From: VXNE01 sp965205735
Lineage (GTDB): Bacteria; Pseudomonadota; Gammaproteobacteria; Pseudomonadales; Azotimanducaceae
Reading direction: 5' to 3'
DNA length: 64,000 nt
NCBI GenBank assembly: GCA_965205735.1
Contig: OZ242179.1
Span: 2,542,001-2,606,000, forward strand
Shown: positions 52,778 through 63,133 of the stretch, in pieces
Position numbering within the stretch: the stretch's first letter is position 1
Layout: each line of letters begins with the position of its first letter
Position numbers and translations under genes: made by a program
Notes under the pieces: generated by a model
Database searches by the model: none
Seen by the model: only the letters and a program-made list of their open reading frames with translations
What the model was told of the DNA's origin: nothing

Positions 52778-53620
52778 CTACCGCCTCGCTTTGTCGCTGT
52801 ACTCTATCGACTTACGCACCTTCACACCTTCAATCGGCTCCACGGTCAGCGTCTTGCGCTTGCCATTCCTCCGGACGACGACCTGGGTCGACTTCTCGGC
52901 TTCAGCGAGCGCAAGGTAGGCCGCGTCCGCATCGGCCACGTCGTCGTCGCCCACGCGGCGCACGACATCGCCCGGCAGCAATTCGCTGTCATCTTCCGCC
53001 GTCAGCACGAGCACCCCGCCATCGACGCCGAAGTACGCTCCCAGCGTTTCGCCGATATCGACCAGCTTGAAACCGAATGCCTTCTCGCGGTGACGTTCGT
53101 TGCGCCCCGGCCAAATGTCCACTATGCGCTCAATGGAACTACCGGGTTCGAATCTGATCATCCGGCTCATCGCGCCTCGTTGCGGCACGACATCGACGGT
53201 GAGCGGCTCCCCGTCGCGCAACACTTCCACTGTCACCGTTTCACCTGCCTCGACATCGTCGAGCGTCTTGTGAAGCAGCATGATCGGGGTCGACGATCCG
53301 GTAAGGTCCGCGTCGTTGGCGCGCACGATCAGGTCGTTGGCTTGTATCCCGGCTTCCTCGGCACCGCCGCCCGGCGTGACGCTGGCCACCCGTATGCCCT
53401 CGACATCCTCGCGCGAGATCAAGATGCCGAGGAACGGCCGTTCGTCCGGTCGCTGCCAATCAAACTTGCCGATGTAGTCGGAAAACATTCCGGCGGCCTC
53501 ATCGAGCTTCTCCCTGGCCGTTTCCAGACTATCCCGGACCGGCTCTTTGGCATCCGCAGTCGCAGCCGACACGGTGACCGCACCAAAAACCCATATAAGC
53601 GATATCATCCATTTCTTCAT
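52778..53620 (-). CDS. PDZ-domain periplasmic protein, probable partner of the anti-sigma/sigma pair
   Basis: A 280-residue protein from the ATG at 53620, preceded by GAGAGG. It has a signal peptide (WMISLIWVFGAVTVSAATADA) and a PDZ domain: PFLGILISREDVEGIRVASV, GAEEAGIQANDLIVRANDAD and GETVTVEVLRDGEPLTVDVV. A second, weaker PDZ-like half covers AYFGVDGGVLVLTAEDDSEL to VVVRRNGKRKTLTV. No protease residues are seen, so it would recognise peptides or sense envelope state rather than cut. It follows the anti-sigma gene by 21 bases on the same strand. The link to signalling is inference. Confidence 0.8.
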   Translation of the reverse strand: MKKWMISLIWVFGAVTVSAATADAKEPVRDSLETAREKLDEAAGMFSDYIGKFDWQRPDERPFLGILISREDVEGIRVASVTPGGGAEEAGIQANDLIVRANDADLTGSSTPIMLLHKTLDDVEAGETVTVEVLRDGEPLTVDVVPQRGAMSRMIRFEPGSSIERIVDIWPGRNERHREKAFGFKLVDIGETLGAYFGVDGGVLVLTAEDDSELLPGDVVRRVGDDDVADADAAYLALAEAEKSTQVVVRRNGKRKTLTVEPIEGVKVRKSIEYSDKARR

Positions 53621-53641
53621 CGTGTTCCTCTCAAACGTCAA

Positions 53642-54148
53642 CTAGAACGCCACCCTGCGAAGGGCGGCACCTCGATCCTGTGATTCGACTTCCACCAGGC
53701 TTTGCAGGAGTACGACCCGCTGTTGCAGCAACCGCGCCCGTTCGGCGCCATCGCCAATGTCCTGCGAGTGCAACGAATTGAGCGACCCGTCCACATCCGC
53801 GATGCGGTAGGCGAGGGCGCGGCCCGTGGAGCCGTACGTACCCTGGAACGGAAGTGATCGCAGACGTTCCTCCAGCCTTTGCGATTCGGCGATCAACTCC
53901 GCCACAGATGTCTGCGCCGCAAACGCAGTGTCACTGGTTGCCGCTTCGCGCTCCGACCGCTCGATGACAAGTGCCGAGAGCGCCACTGCGGCAACCAGAC
54001 ATGCCGCGAGCGCAAGTGGACGTCTCGACGTCCGCCGCTGCCGCGCGGCCGAGGCCGCCATGACGCGATCCCACAGGCCCGGCGGCGGGTCGAGTTCCGG
54101 CAGGGCCCTGATTTCAGCCGTGAGTGCTTGATCTTTCTGTTCGTTCAT
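53642..54148 (-). CDS. Putative anti-sigma factor
   Basis: A 168-residue protein with a cytoplasmic N-terminus (EIRALPELDPPPGLWDRVMA), one membrane helix (LALAACLVAAVALSALVI, residues about 45-63) and a periplasmic helical domain (SVAELIAESQRLEERLRSLP). Short proteins with this layout directly after an ECF sigma gene are usually its anti-sigma. The start overlaps the sigma gene by 35 bases. No zinc-binding HxxxCxxC motif is seen, so it is not of the ZAS type. Confidence 0.7.
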   Translation of the reverse strand: MNEQKDQALTAEIRALPELDPPPGLWDRVMAASAARQRRTSRRPLALAACLVAAVALSALVIERSEREAATSDTAFAAQTSVAELIAESQRLEERLRSLPFQGTYGSTGRALAYRIADVDGSLNSLHSQDIGDGAERARLLQQRVVLLQSLVEVESQDRGAALRRVAF

Positions 54149-54686
54149 CCGTCCGCAATTCCCTCAGCCGTTGATAACCGCGCGCGAGTTGCGATTTGGA
54201 ATAGCTCGCGGTGCGCCCGAACAAACGGCCGATTTCCTTGTGTGTATAACCTTCGACATCATGCAGCCAGATCACCGCCCTTGCCTTCGCCGGCAAGCTA
54301 TCGAGCGCGCGCTCGATATCGATCATGGTTTCGACCAATCCTTCGTCTGTCCGCAACGATGCGACATCCGGGTGGATAGGCTGGCGGCGCTTGATCCAAG
54401 GCGACCGCAACCGAATCAGGCAATGATTGATGGCGATCTTGCGCACCCATGCGCCCAGCGCGTCGTCTCGATCGAGGCTACCGGCCTTGCACAGCACGTC
54501 GACGAAGGTGTCCTGGGTCGCGTCTTCCGCCAGCCCGACGTCGCCGAGCATCCGCCGCGCCGTCGTAAAGACCGTCTTTGAGAACGACCGGTAGACCCAT
54601 TCCTGAGCGGCGCGGTCGCCGCGTTTCAGGCGCTCGACGACATCGACGGACGCGGCACCGTTGGCCTGTTGCTCGAATCGAAGCAT
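54114..54686 (-). CDS. ECF-family RNA polymerase sigma factor
   Basis: A 190-residue ECF sigma factor. Region 2 is DRAAQEWVYRSFSKTVFTTA and AEDATQDTFVDVLCKAGSLD (-10 recognition). Region 4 is ALDSLPAKARAVIWLHDVEG and YTHKEIGRLFGRTASYSKSQ (-35 recognition helix-turn-helix). It probably controls its own cluster with the anti-sigma and the PDZ gene, in the order sigma, anti-sigma, PDZ protein. It lies 69 bases downstream of the LLM oxidoreductase gene on the same strand. Confidence 0.92.
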   Translation of the reverse strand: MLRFEQQANGAASVDVVERLKRGDRAAQEWVYRSFSKTVFTTARRMLGDVGLAEDATQDTFVDVLCKAGSLDRDDALGAWVRKIAINHCLIRLRSPWIKRRQPIHPDVASLRTDEGLVETMIDIERALDSLPAKARAVIWLHDVEGYTHKEIGRLFGRTASYSKSQLARGYQRLRELRTDERTERSSTHG

Positions 54687-54755
54687 ATGCGCATTAGATG
54701 CGCGGGCTCGGGAAAAGGTCGCAGGCAGTCTGAGGGCTGGTGCTAAAATTAACTG

Positions 54756-56027
54756 CTAGCCGGCGGTTGGCCGCTTGTAGATGGACGCTTCCGACTTGGA
54801 CTCCTCGCTTACCTTGCGACCGAGGGAGGGGTAGATCGGGATGTCCTCGTCCGCGAGCTTCGCCATCACCGTCTTTCGTGCCATCGCCGCTTCGATATAG
54901 GGGGCGAGTTCCTCCGTCTTCGTGCGCTCGCGTTCTGCCTCGCGCTGCTTGAAATCCGGCATGACCTCGGTCCCGAATACCTCTAGCGACTCGCAGATGT
55001 GGTCATGCCGGTTCCTTCCGGCCTGCTGTATGAAAGTGACCTGATCCACGCCGCAGGCTTCGAACTTGAGGAGATGCGCGCGCAGATCCTCCGGCGTGCC
55101 GATTCCGCCCTGGCCGCCCGAGAGTGCCCTGGTGATGTCGATCTGCTCCGCCTGCGCGTCCTCCAATGCCTGGAACTGCTTCCACAGATTGGTGCGGCCG
55201 GGCTGGTGCTCGCCGAAGGCATATAGACTGCCGAGCGCGAAGCCGAAGAACTTGAACCCGTCCAGGCCCCGACTGATCGCCGTTTCGCGGTCGCGATGAC
55301 ACGAAAAGCTCGACACCATGCAGATGTTGGCGTTGACGGCATGGCCGATCGGGACGCACGCATCGCTCTTGATGATCCGGTAGTACTCCTCGACCCATTC
55401 CGTCGCTTCCGCCGGGTCCACGAACGCGAATGTCAGGGCGCCCATACCCAGCCGAGCCGCGAGGCGAATGGTGTCCCGCTGGGAACACGCCACCCACAAC
55501 GGCGGGTGCGGCCGCTGCACCGGCTTGGGCACGATATTGCGACACGGCATCTCGAAGTACCGCCCCTGGTAGCCTGGGTAGGGATCCATCGCAAGCATGT
55601 TGCAGATCTGCTCGACGGCCTCGAGATAGATCTCCCGCTTCTTCTCCACCGGAATGCGAAAGCCGCCCAGTTCGAGTTCCGCCGACGATTCGCCGGTGCC
55701 GAACTCCACGCGCCCGTTGGACACGAGGTCGAGCGTCGCGATCACTTCCGCGGTGCGCGCCGGATGGTTGTACTGCGGGATGACCTGGCGGATTCCGTGA
55801 CCCAGCCTGATATTCTTGGTGCGTTGCGAACACGCGGCGAGAAACACTTCCGGCGCCGATGAGTGCGAGTATTCCTCCAGAAAGTGATGTTCCACCTCCC
55901 ATGCGAAATCGATGCCCAGCCGGTCCGCGAGCTCCACTTGGTCCAACGCTTCGTTGAACAGCTTCTGTTCGGCCCCGTCGCTCCAGGGTCGCGGCAATTG
56001 ATGTTCGTAAAAGATCCCGAATTTCAT
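54756..56027 (-). CDS. LLM-class flavin-dependent oxidoreductase (luciferase-like monooxygenase)
   Basis: A 423-residue TIM-barrel flavoprotein of the bacterial luciferase-like superfamily. Seen are MKFGIFYEHQLPRPW, AWEVEHHFLEEYSHSSAPEV, IRLGHGIRQVIPQYNHPART, VSNGRVEFGTGESSAELELG and RPHPPLWVACSQRDTIRLAA. The flavin (FMN or F420) and the substrate cannot be told from the sequence. It is longer than many members (about 350 residues) through an extra C-terminal helical tail with several Lys/Glu-rich segments. It stands upstream of the sigma cluster without sharing an obvious operon. Confidence 0.88.
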   Translation of the reverse strand: MKFGIFYEHQLPRPWSDGAEQKLFNEALDQVELADRLGIDFAWEVEHHFLEEYSHSSAPEVFLAACSQRTKNIRLGHGIRQVIPQYNHPARTAEVIATLDLVSNGRVEFGTGESSAELELGGFRIPVEKKREIYLEAVEQICNMLAMDPYPGYQGRYFEMPCRNIVPKPVQRPHPPLWVACSQRDTIRLAARLGMGALTFAFVDPAEATEWVEEYYRIIKSDACVPIGHAVNANICMVSSFSCHRDRETAISRGLDGFKFFGFALGSLYAFGEHQPGRTNLWKQFQALEDAQAEQIDITRALSGGQGGIGTPEDLRAHLLKFEACGVDQVTFIQQAGRNRHDHICESLEVFGTEVMPDFKQREAERERTKTEELAPYIEAAMARKTVMAKLADEDIPIYPSLGRKVSEESKSEASIYKRPTAG

Positions 56028-56211
56028 ATCGCTACTTTTCGATCCTCGTCTCGCCTTCCCAATTGCGCCGTCCCGGTGATGCGGGAAACAACAGGCGTTT
56101 CGTCGCCGTCGTCACCGCACGCCAAGTCAAAAACAGTTGCCGGGCGAATTGCAAGACCGGCTTCACTATTGCCGTCCTTGAGAACGAACGGCCTGCAGCG
56201 GCACGCCACCC

Positions 56212-57609
56212 CTATCGCAGCGCGCTGAACGCTTTCTCGGCGACCCTCAGCAGCCCTTGTGGCGCATTTCCTCGCCGCCAGGCGCCAGCAGCAAGCTTGT
56301 TCGCTTCCATCATGGTGGGATAGATATGGATGGTGCCGAGTATCTTGTTGAGGCCAATGCCGTGCGTCATCGCGGTGACGAACTCGCTGATCAGTTCGCC
56401 GGCATGGGCGGCGACGATGGTGGCGCCGAGGATGCGGCCATTGCTGGAAACGATCTTGACGAAACCTTCGGTGCATCCATCGGCGACGGCGCGATCCACG
56501 TCATCGACGGGGTACACGGTCACCTGCGCTCCAGCGGGCGCCTCCGCCTCGGTCACGCCGACTCGAGCCACTTCGGGGTCGGTGAACGTGGCCCAGGGCA
56601 CGACGCGGTCGTTCACCCTGAAGCGCCAGAAGGGTGCCGCCAAGGCGTTAACCGCCGCGTACCATGCCTGGTGGGACGCCATGTGGGTGAACTGATAGGG
56701 GCCGACCGCATCGCCGCAGGCATAGATCGTCGGAACGCTGGTTCGCAAGAAGGCATCCACGGCAATGGTGCCGTCGGGATTCAATTCAACCAACGGGACC
56801 GGGCGCGCGCGACGACCGACGGCAACCAGCAACCGGTCGAACGGAATCTCCTCGCTCTCTCCCGTATCCAGGCGTTCGGCGGTCAGCGCGTCCGGTGCCA
56901 CATTGACCGCGCGACGACTGGTCCTGATCTCTATTCCTTCCGCGGCGAACGTTCGTTCCATGGCTTCGGATGCCGCCGGATCCTCCCGCGGCAGCAACCT
57001 GTCTTCCATGTCCACGATGGTTACGCGACTGCCGAGGCGCGCGAAGGCCTGGGCCAACTCGCAGCCGATGGGACCGCCGCCCAACACCAGGAACCGGGAC
57101 GGAAGCGTATCGAGAGACCACAGGTTCTCGGACGTCAGTATGTCGACCGCATCCAGGCCCGGAATCGGCGGCACGAAGGGAACGGCCCCCGTCGCCAGGA
57201 TCATCCTCCGCGCGGTGACTCGCTTGCCATCTACCGACACGGTGTGCCCGTCAAGAAGTTCCGCATCTCCGGATAGGCATCGCACGCCGAGGGAGGCATA
57301 GCGCTCCGACGAGTCTTTCGGCGCTATGGTGGCGATGGCTTGCCGCACCCGGCCCATTACCGCCTGAAAGTCGACGCGCCCGGTCACATCGGTCAGCCCG
57401 TACCGCTTCGCAGTCTTCAGTGCATGGGCGGTCCTGGCTGATGCGATCAGCGCCTTGGACGGAACGCAACCGGTATTCAGACAATCGCCGCCCATGGCGC
57501 CGCGCTCGATCAGCGTAACGCGGGCACGCACCGTCGCCCCGATCAACGCGGCGACCAGGCCGGCCGATCCCGCGCCGACTACGACGAGATTGTTATCATA
57601 TCCGGGCAT
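56212..57609 (-). CDS. FAD-dependent pyridine nucleotide-disulfide oxidoreductase (MerA/Lpd-like)
   Basis: A 465-residue flavoprotein. Motifs are LVVVGAGSAGLVAALIGATV (FAD), GGDCLNTGCVPSKALIASAR with the redox-active Cys pair, LVLGGGPIGCELAQAFARLG (NAD(P)H) and TIYACGDAVGPYQFTHMASH (FAD). Dihydrolipoamide dehydrogenase has HxHPT at the C-terminal active site; here it is HIYPT, with Tyr in the place of the catalytic His. That pattern fits mercuric-reductase-like and related reductases of unknown substrate, without an N-terminal metal-binding domain. It is probably not the E3 component. The 184-base gap to the LLM gene holds nothing else. Confidence 0.88.
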   Translation of the reverse strand: MPGYDNNLVVVGAGSAGLVAALIGATVRARVTLIERGAMGGDCLNTGCVPSKALIASARTAHALKTAKRYGLTDVTGRVDFQAVMGRVRQAIATIAPKDSSERYASLGVRCLSGDAELLDGHTVSVDGKRVTARRMILATGAVPFVPPIPGLDAVDILTSENLWSLDTLPSRFLVLGGGPIGCELAQAFARLGSRVTIVDMEDRLLPREDPAASEAMERTFAAEGIEIRTSRRAVNVAPDALTAERLDTGESEEIPFDRLLVAVGRRARPVPLVELNPDGTIAVDAFLRTSVPTIYACGDAVGPYQFTHMASHQAWYAAVNALAAPFWRFRVNDRVVPWATFTDPEVARVGVTEAEAPAGAQVTVYPVDDVDRAVADGCTEGFVKIVSSNGRILGATIVAAHAGELISEFVTAMTHGIGLNKILGTIHIYPTMMEANKLAAGAWRRGNAPQGLLRVAEKAFSALR

Positions 57610-57822
57610 TGACCCGCTCCATCAACGAGGAAGGGAAGGACGCCGAGCAGCGTAGGGGAGGCGACCATCCATCGGGGCGTTGGCCCACCCGGCTGATCAC
57701 TCGCGAGCATCCGCGTCCATCCCAGGACATATAGACCACAGAATTGCGTCATCGTGCGCGGTCAGAACGTCACCCACTTCGGTACACTCATTGCCCGATT
57801 GAACAGTCTCGGGAGAAAACGC

Positions 57823-58863
<1,041 letters not shown>

Positions 58864-58900
58864 TAAACTTCCTGCAACGTGTAAGGGAGGCCGTACGCAA

Positions 58901-59215
58901 ATGAACCACGTCACCGACGAAACATTCGAAGCCGAAGTGCTCCAGGCGGATCGGCCAGTGCTCGTCGACTACTGGGCCGAGTGGTGCGGGCCATGCAAGA
59001 TGATCGCTCCCATCCTGGAAGAGATCGCCGACGAATACGCGGAGAGGGTCAAGGTCTGCAAGCTCGATATCGACGCCAACGGCCAGACGCCCCCGAAATA
59101 CGGCATCCGCGGCATACCGACGCTGATGCTGTTCCGCAACGGTGAAGTTGAGGCGACCAAGGTTGGCGCATTGTCGAAGTCGCAACTCGCCGCCTTTCTG
59201 GACAGCAATATCTAG
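58901..59215 (+). CDS. trxA: Thioredoxin 1
   Basis: A 104-residue thioredoxin with WCGPCK (redox pair in YWAEWCGPCKMIAPIL), the central KLDIDAN strand and the cis-proline GIRGIPTLMLF. It reduces cytoplasmic disulfides with thioredoxin reductase. The ATG at 58901 is preceded by GGGAGG and is the family start; the frame is open upstream within hemB. It lies 343 bases upstream of rho, the order seen in E. coli. Confidence 0.95.
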   Translation: MNHVTDETFEAEVLQADRPVLVDYWAEWCGPCKMIAPILEEIADEYAERVKVCKLDIDANGQTPPKYGIRGIPTLMLFRNGEVEATKVGALSKSQLAAFLDSNI

Positions 59216-59558
59216 CGCGCACGAAGCGCCTCGACGGCGCGGTGATCACGTCGTCGAGCTCCCTGGGGATCACGCCGACGTTGCCCCGCGCAACGGATTT
59301 TTCTCTCGGCGGATGACTTGCGGCCACCCGGCCACCTTTGCCACTCATTCGCTCCCCCTTGTCGGGAACCTCCCGATAGGCCGAAATTTCGGACTAAACT
59401 AATTTGGAAATGCGGTAGACGCCGCCGCTAACGGTGGTATATTGGGTTTGTTCGGCGATCCGCCGACCCTTCCCGAAGCTTCGCCGGATTGTCCTCAACC
59501 CCCGCCGGCAGTGCGCCCTTAACCGACACTGCGGCCCTGCCACCAACGAACTTACACC
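59216..59558 (+). other. trxA-rho intergenic leader
   Basis: No gene. A perfect palindrome CCGAAATTTCGG lies near 59381-59393 and a TATATT-containing A+T patch near 59435-59450. Rho genes often have long leaders through which Rho limits its own transcription, so a regulatory leader is plausible here but not shown by the sequence. Confidence 0.4.
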
Positions 59559-60821
59559 ATGAATCTTACTGACCTGAAATCCAAACCCGTCCCCGAACTG
59601 GTCGATATGGCCCGGGAGATCGGCCTTGAAAACCTCGCGCGATTGCGCAAACAGGAAGTTATTGCCGCAATCCTGCGGAGGGTCGCCAACAACGGCGAAG
59701 ACATCTACGGCGAGGGTGTGCTCGAAATCCTCCAGGACGGATTCGGCTTTCTGCGCTCCCCGGGCAGTTCCTACCTTGCCGGACCCGACGATATCTACGT
59801 CTCGCCGAGTCAGATCCGACGTTTCAATTTGCGCACCGGCGACGGCATCTCCGGCAAGATCCGCCCGCCGAAGGATCGAGAACACTTTGCGCTGCTCAAG
59901 GTTGACCAAATCAACATGGGCGAGCCGAACACCAAGCAACACAAGATCCTGTTCGAGAACCTTACGGCGCTGTTCCCGGAGGAGCGTTTCGTTCTCGAAC
60001 GCGGCAACGGGAGTACGGCGGACCTGATCGCTCGCATCATCGACTTGATCGCGCCGCTCGGCAAAGGTCAACGCGGCCTCATCGTGTCGCCGCCGAAGGC
60101 CGGCAAAACCATCATTCTGCAGAACGTCGCCCAGTCCATCTGCGCGAACAACCCCGAAGCCATCGTTATCGTCCTGTTGATCGACGAACGCCCCGAGGAA
60201 GTCACGGACATGGAGCGCACGGTGGTCGACGCGGAGGTGGTGGCAAGCACCTTCGACGAACCGCCCACGCGCCACGTCCAGGTGGCGGAAATGGTGATCG
60301 AAAAAGCCAAGCGCCTGGTGGAGCACAAGAAAGACGTCGTCATCCTGCTGGACTCCATCACACGTTTGGCGCGCGCCTACAACACCATAGTCCCGTCCTC
60401 CGGCAAGGTGCTGACCGGCGGCGTCGATGCGCACGCGCTGGAACGGCCGAAGCGCTTCTTCGGCGCGGCGCGCAATGTCGAAGAAGGCGGCAGCCTATCC
60501 ATCATAGCGACGGCGTTGATCGACACCGGATCCAAGATGGACGAAGTAATCTACGAGGAATTCAAGGGCACGGGCAACATGGAACTGCACCTTGAGCGCA
60601 AGATCGCGGAGAAGCGCGTCTACCCCGCCATCAATATCCGCCGATCCTCCACCCGCCAGGAAGAGCGATTGCTGCCGTCGGCCGAACTGCAACGCATCTG
60701 GATCCTGCGCAAGCTATTGCACGATATGGACGATGTCGCCGCGATCGAGTTCATGGTCGACAAGCTGAAGGACACGAAGACCAACCCCGAGTTCTTCCAG
60801 CAGATGCGGGGCGGTCGCTAG
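59559..60821 (+). CDS. rho: Transcription termination factor Rho
   Basis: A 420-residue hexameric RNA-dependent ATPase of full family length. The N-terminal part is MNLTDLKSKPVPELVDMARE, then the cold-shock-like RNA-binding domain GVLEILQDGFGFLRSPGSSY and DIYVSPSQIRRFNLRTGD. The ATPase has Walker A SPPKAGKTII, LLIDERPEEVTDMERTV, Walker B KDVVILLDSITRLARAYN, the SGKVLTGGVDA loop and the R-loop RKIAEKRVYPAINIRRS. It is convergent with hemY, 10 bases away. Confidence 0.97.
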   Translation: MNLTDLKSKPVPELVDMAREIGLENLARLRKQEVIAAILRRVANNGEDIYGEGVLEILQDGFGFLRSPGSSYLAGPDDIYVSPSQIRRFNLRTGDGISGKIRPPKDREHFALLKVDQINMGEPNTKQHKILFENLTALFPEERFVLERGNGSTADLIARIIDLIAPLGKGQRGLIVSPPKAGKTIILQNVAQSICANNPEAIVIVLLIDERPEEVTDMERTVVDAEVVASTFDEPPTRHVQVAEMVIEKAKRLVEHKKDVVILLDSITRLARAYNTIVPSSGKVLTGGVDAHALERPKRFFGAARNVEEGGSLSIIATALIDTGSKMDEVIYEEFKGTGNMELHLERKIAEKRVYPAINIRRSSTRQEERLLPSAELQRIWILRKLLHDMDDVAAIEFMVDKLKDTKTNPEFFQQMRGGR

Positions 60822-60831
60822 CGGGGCGCTC

Positions 60832-61926
60832 TCAACCCGCCGTCTTCACCGTCGCGCCAAGCTCGACGTAACGCTTCGCCTTCGACCACTCCTCGTTGAG
60901 GAGGGACAGCCGCACCAGCGTCTGGAGCAACACCGGATCGCCCGGCGCCTGTTCCAACCACCGTTCCGCCGTAGCCAGTTGTGCGCCGGGGCGCCCCGAC
61001 CGGATTTCACCATACAGCGCGATCAGCCGATCATCGGGATCCGATTCGATGGCCCGCTTGAGTATTCGTACGGCCTCGTCCGAGTCTCCTGCCGCATCCA
61101 GACACTCCGCGTAATGCGCGGCAACGACGGGCGCGCGTTTTAGTCGTCGTGGAATCGCACTCCACGTTTCCCGCACATGCTGCCCGGCGTCGGCGCTCAC
61201 GGAACTCGCTTCCAGCCGCCCGCACCAGGCGCGTTGAAGCACCTGTTCCAGATCGGCCGGATCGCCCGCTTTGGCTTTACCGATCACCGGCGCAAGTTCG
61301 ATAACTGCATCCCAGTTCCCAAGTTCCTCATGGCAGGCCAACAGCAGGGCCAGAACCTGGGGATGCCGCGGCGACTCCCCTTTGAGCGCTTCCAGCGTTT
61401 CTAGGCACTCTCGCCATTCGCCGCTGCCCGCGAGGAATCGCGCGCGGGTCAGCCCGGCGGCAAGCGTCGCGCCCGAAGTTGCGCCGCCAGCGAGGTCCAG
61501 AAGGCGATCGCGGTCAGCCGCGTCCCCCAGTTCGTGCGCTGCCCGCGCCGCCCCAAGGTAGTTGACGATCGGCGTGGCCGCATTTGCCGCAACGTCGGTC
61601 AACGCTTTCCGGGCATCGGTCCAACGTCCTTCGAGGACGTGTAGAACGCCCTGTTCGGTGCGTTGATTCGCAGTCGTCTCACGGCGCTTTTTCACCCAGT
61701 TCGCCACGTCCGCGCGACCTTGCAGCAGGCGCCGCAACAGTGTGAACAGTATGCGAGCCAAAACCCACAGCGCCAGGATAGCGAAGAGCGCGAACCAGAC
61801 GCTCGTCTCGAAGATTGCCTTGCCGTAAGCGATCATCACATAGCCAGCGTCCTTCACCATCAGGGAACCGAGCAGTCCGCCGACGGCGACCGCGGCGACC
61901 ACGTAGACCAAGGTGCGGACTTTCAC
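60832..61926 (-). CDS. hemY: HemY (tetrapyrrole-operon membrane protein)
   Basis: A 364-residue inner membrane protein with two N-terminal helices (LVYVVAAVAVGGLLGSLMV and VWFALFAILALWVLARILFT) and a long helical, TPR-like cytoplasmic or periplasmic domain (AARAAHELGDAADRDRLLDL, HYAECLDAAGDSDEAVRILK). The proteobacterial HemY of the hemCDXY operon has this layout; its exact role in haem synthesis is not established. The start overlaps hemX by ATGA. Confidence 0.9.
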   Translation of the reverse strand: MKVRTLVYVVAAVAVGGLLGSLMVKDAGYVMIAYGKAIFETSVWFALFAILALWVLARILFTLLRRLLQGRADVANWVKKRRETTANQRTEQGVLHVLEGRWTDARKALTDVAANAATPIVNYLGAARAAHELGDAADRDRLLDLAGGATSGATLAAGLTRARFLAGSGEWRECLETLEALKGESPRHPQVLALLLACHEELGNWDAVIELAPVIGKAKAGDPADLEQVLQRAWCGRLEASSVSADAGQHVRETWSAIPRRLKRAPVVAAHYAECLDAAGDSDEAVRILKRAIESDPDDRLIALYGEIRSGRPGAQLATAERWLEQAPGDPVLLQTLVRLSLLNEEWSKAKRYVELGATVKTAG

Positions 61927-63107
61927 TCTGTTTGCCCTTGCTCGACGGGCGGGGCCGGCTCCGGATCAGGAGCCGGATCCGCCGGAAGGCTCTGAAGTTC
62001 GAGCAGGCGAGCGAGCGATCCGGAAATATCGGGCATCGGTTGCTCGATGTCGATGCTTGCGAGCCTCTCCAGGTCCTGCGCCATGCGCTGTGTTGCCGCG
62101 TGCTCGGGGTCGACGTACCCATCGAGCCACTCGCGGGCGGTCTTCAAACTTGTCGCGAACAGCGTTTGATTGCCTCGCAGCATCGCGAGTTGCGCACGAT
62201 CCAGGGCGAGTCTCAGGTTGCGTTCAAGATAGATGGCTTCATCGGGACGTATCAGCGGACGGGGCGCAACGCTTTCCCGTATCCGAAATTCGAACAGGCC
62301 GAAGAAACGGTCTTTCAGAGCCTGACCAATGGAATCCGGCTCCGAGCCCGAAGCTGTCGGCGTTTCGTCAAGCGGCTCGCCAACCGGCTCGCCAACCGGC
62401 TCGCTAACCCGTGCCTCCGTCGCTTCGCTCCCGGACGCGTCTGTCAGCTCGAAGTACTCGGGCTGCTTCAGCGGCAGTTCCGGCAAAGCGTTCTTGATGG
62501 CCTCCAGGGTGAGGAAGATGCTTTGCGTGTTGGCGGTTTCCGTGTTCGCGAGCGTCATGCGTTCGTCCGCGAGGAGGGCGCGGACATCGTGCAGGGCGTA
62601 GTCGTCCAGTTCTTCGAGAATGGCATCAGCCGTCTCCAGCATCTGATCGGCCCCGCGGGTGTCGCGCTCCAACAGCAAACGGTTGTTTGCGATCCGGAGC
62701 AAATACTCGACCTCCGCCAGCCTCCATGCCTTGGGATCCGGTGACCTGTCCGGACGGTCTTCGGTGGGCAGCGACGCCCGCAACTGCTTCAACGACTCGC
62801 CGTAGACGACTAGCGTCTGCTCCAGCTCTGCGATGCTTGCCTGCATCTCGTCCGTACCGCTACGCGTCATCGAGCGCGCGCGCGCCACTTCGCGTTCGAG
62901 CCGCGCCATGTCGTCACCCAGGCGGGACTCGATGCCGCCGCTCCCGGCGATGCCTTCCACACGCCAATACAGATAGCCTGCGGCGGCGATGCTGGCAAGA
63001 GACAGCAAGGTTACGAACGCCACCGCCAAGCCGCGCGACTTTCTCCGCTCTGGCGCCGGCGCGTCGTCGACCGGCGGCTGGTTCGTCGTTTCGTCTGGCT
63101 CGGCCAT
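61923..63107 (-). CDS. hemX: HemX (putative uroporphyrinogen-III C-methyltransferase-like membrane protein)
   Basis: A 394-residue protein from the ATG at 63107. A short cytoplasmic N-terminus (MAEPDETTNQPPVDDAPAPE) is followed by one helix (LAVAFVTLLSLASIAAAGYL) and a large helical domain with coiled coils and AWRLAEVEYLLRIANNRLLL, the hallmark of HemX. A Glu/Pro-rich repeat near the middle (VSEPVGEPVGEPLDE) is variable. Despite its annotation in databases, no methyltransferase motif is present. The upstream open frame has no homology. It lies between hemD and hemY in the usual order. Confidence 0.92.
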   Translation of the reverse strand: MAEPDETTNQPPVDDAPAPERRKSRGLAVAFVTLLSLASIAAAGYLYWRVEGIAGSGGIESRLGDDMARLEREVARARSMTRSGTDEMQASIAELEQTLVVYGESLKQLRASLPTEDRPDRSPDPKAWRLAEVEYLLRIANNRLLLERDTRGADQMLETADAILEELDDYALHDVRALLADERMTLANTETANTQSIFLTLEAIKNALPELPLKQPEYFELTDASGSEATEARVSEPVGEPVGEPLDETPTASGSEPDSIGQALKDRFFGLFEFRIRESVAPRPLIRPDEAIYLERNLRLALDRAQLAMLRGNQTLFATSLKTAREWLDGYVDPEHAATQRMAQDLERLASIDIEQPMPDISGSLARLLELQSLPADPAPDPEPAPPVEQGQTE

Positions 63108-63133
63108 TGCCAACTCCCTCCCGCGCTGCGGCT

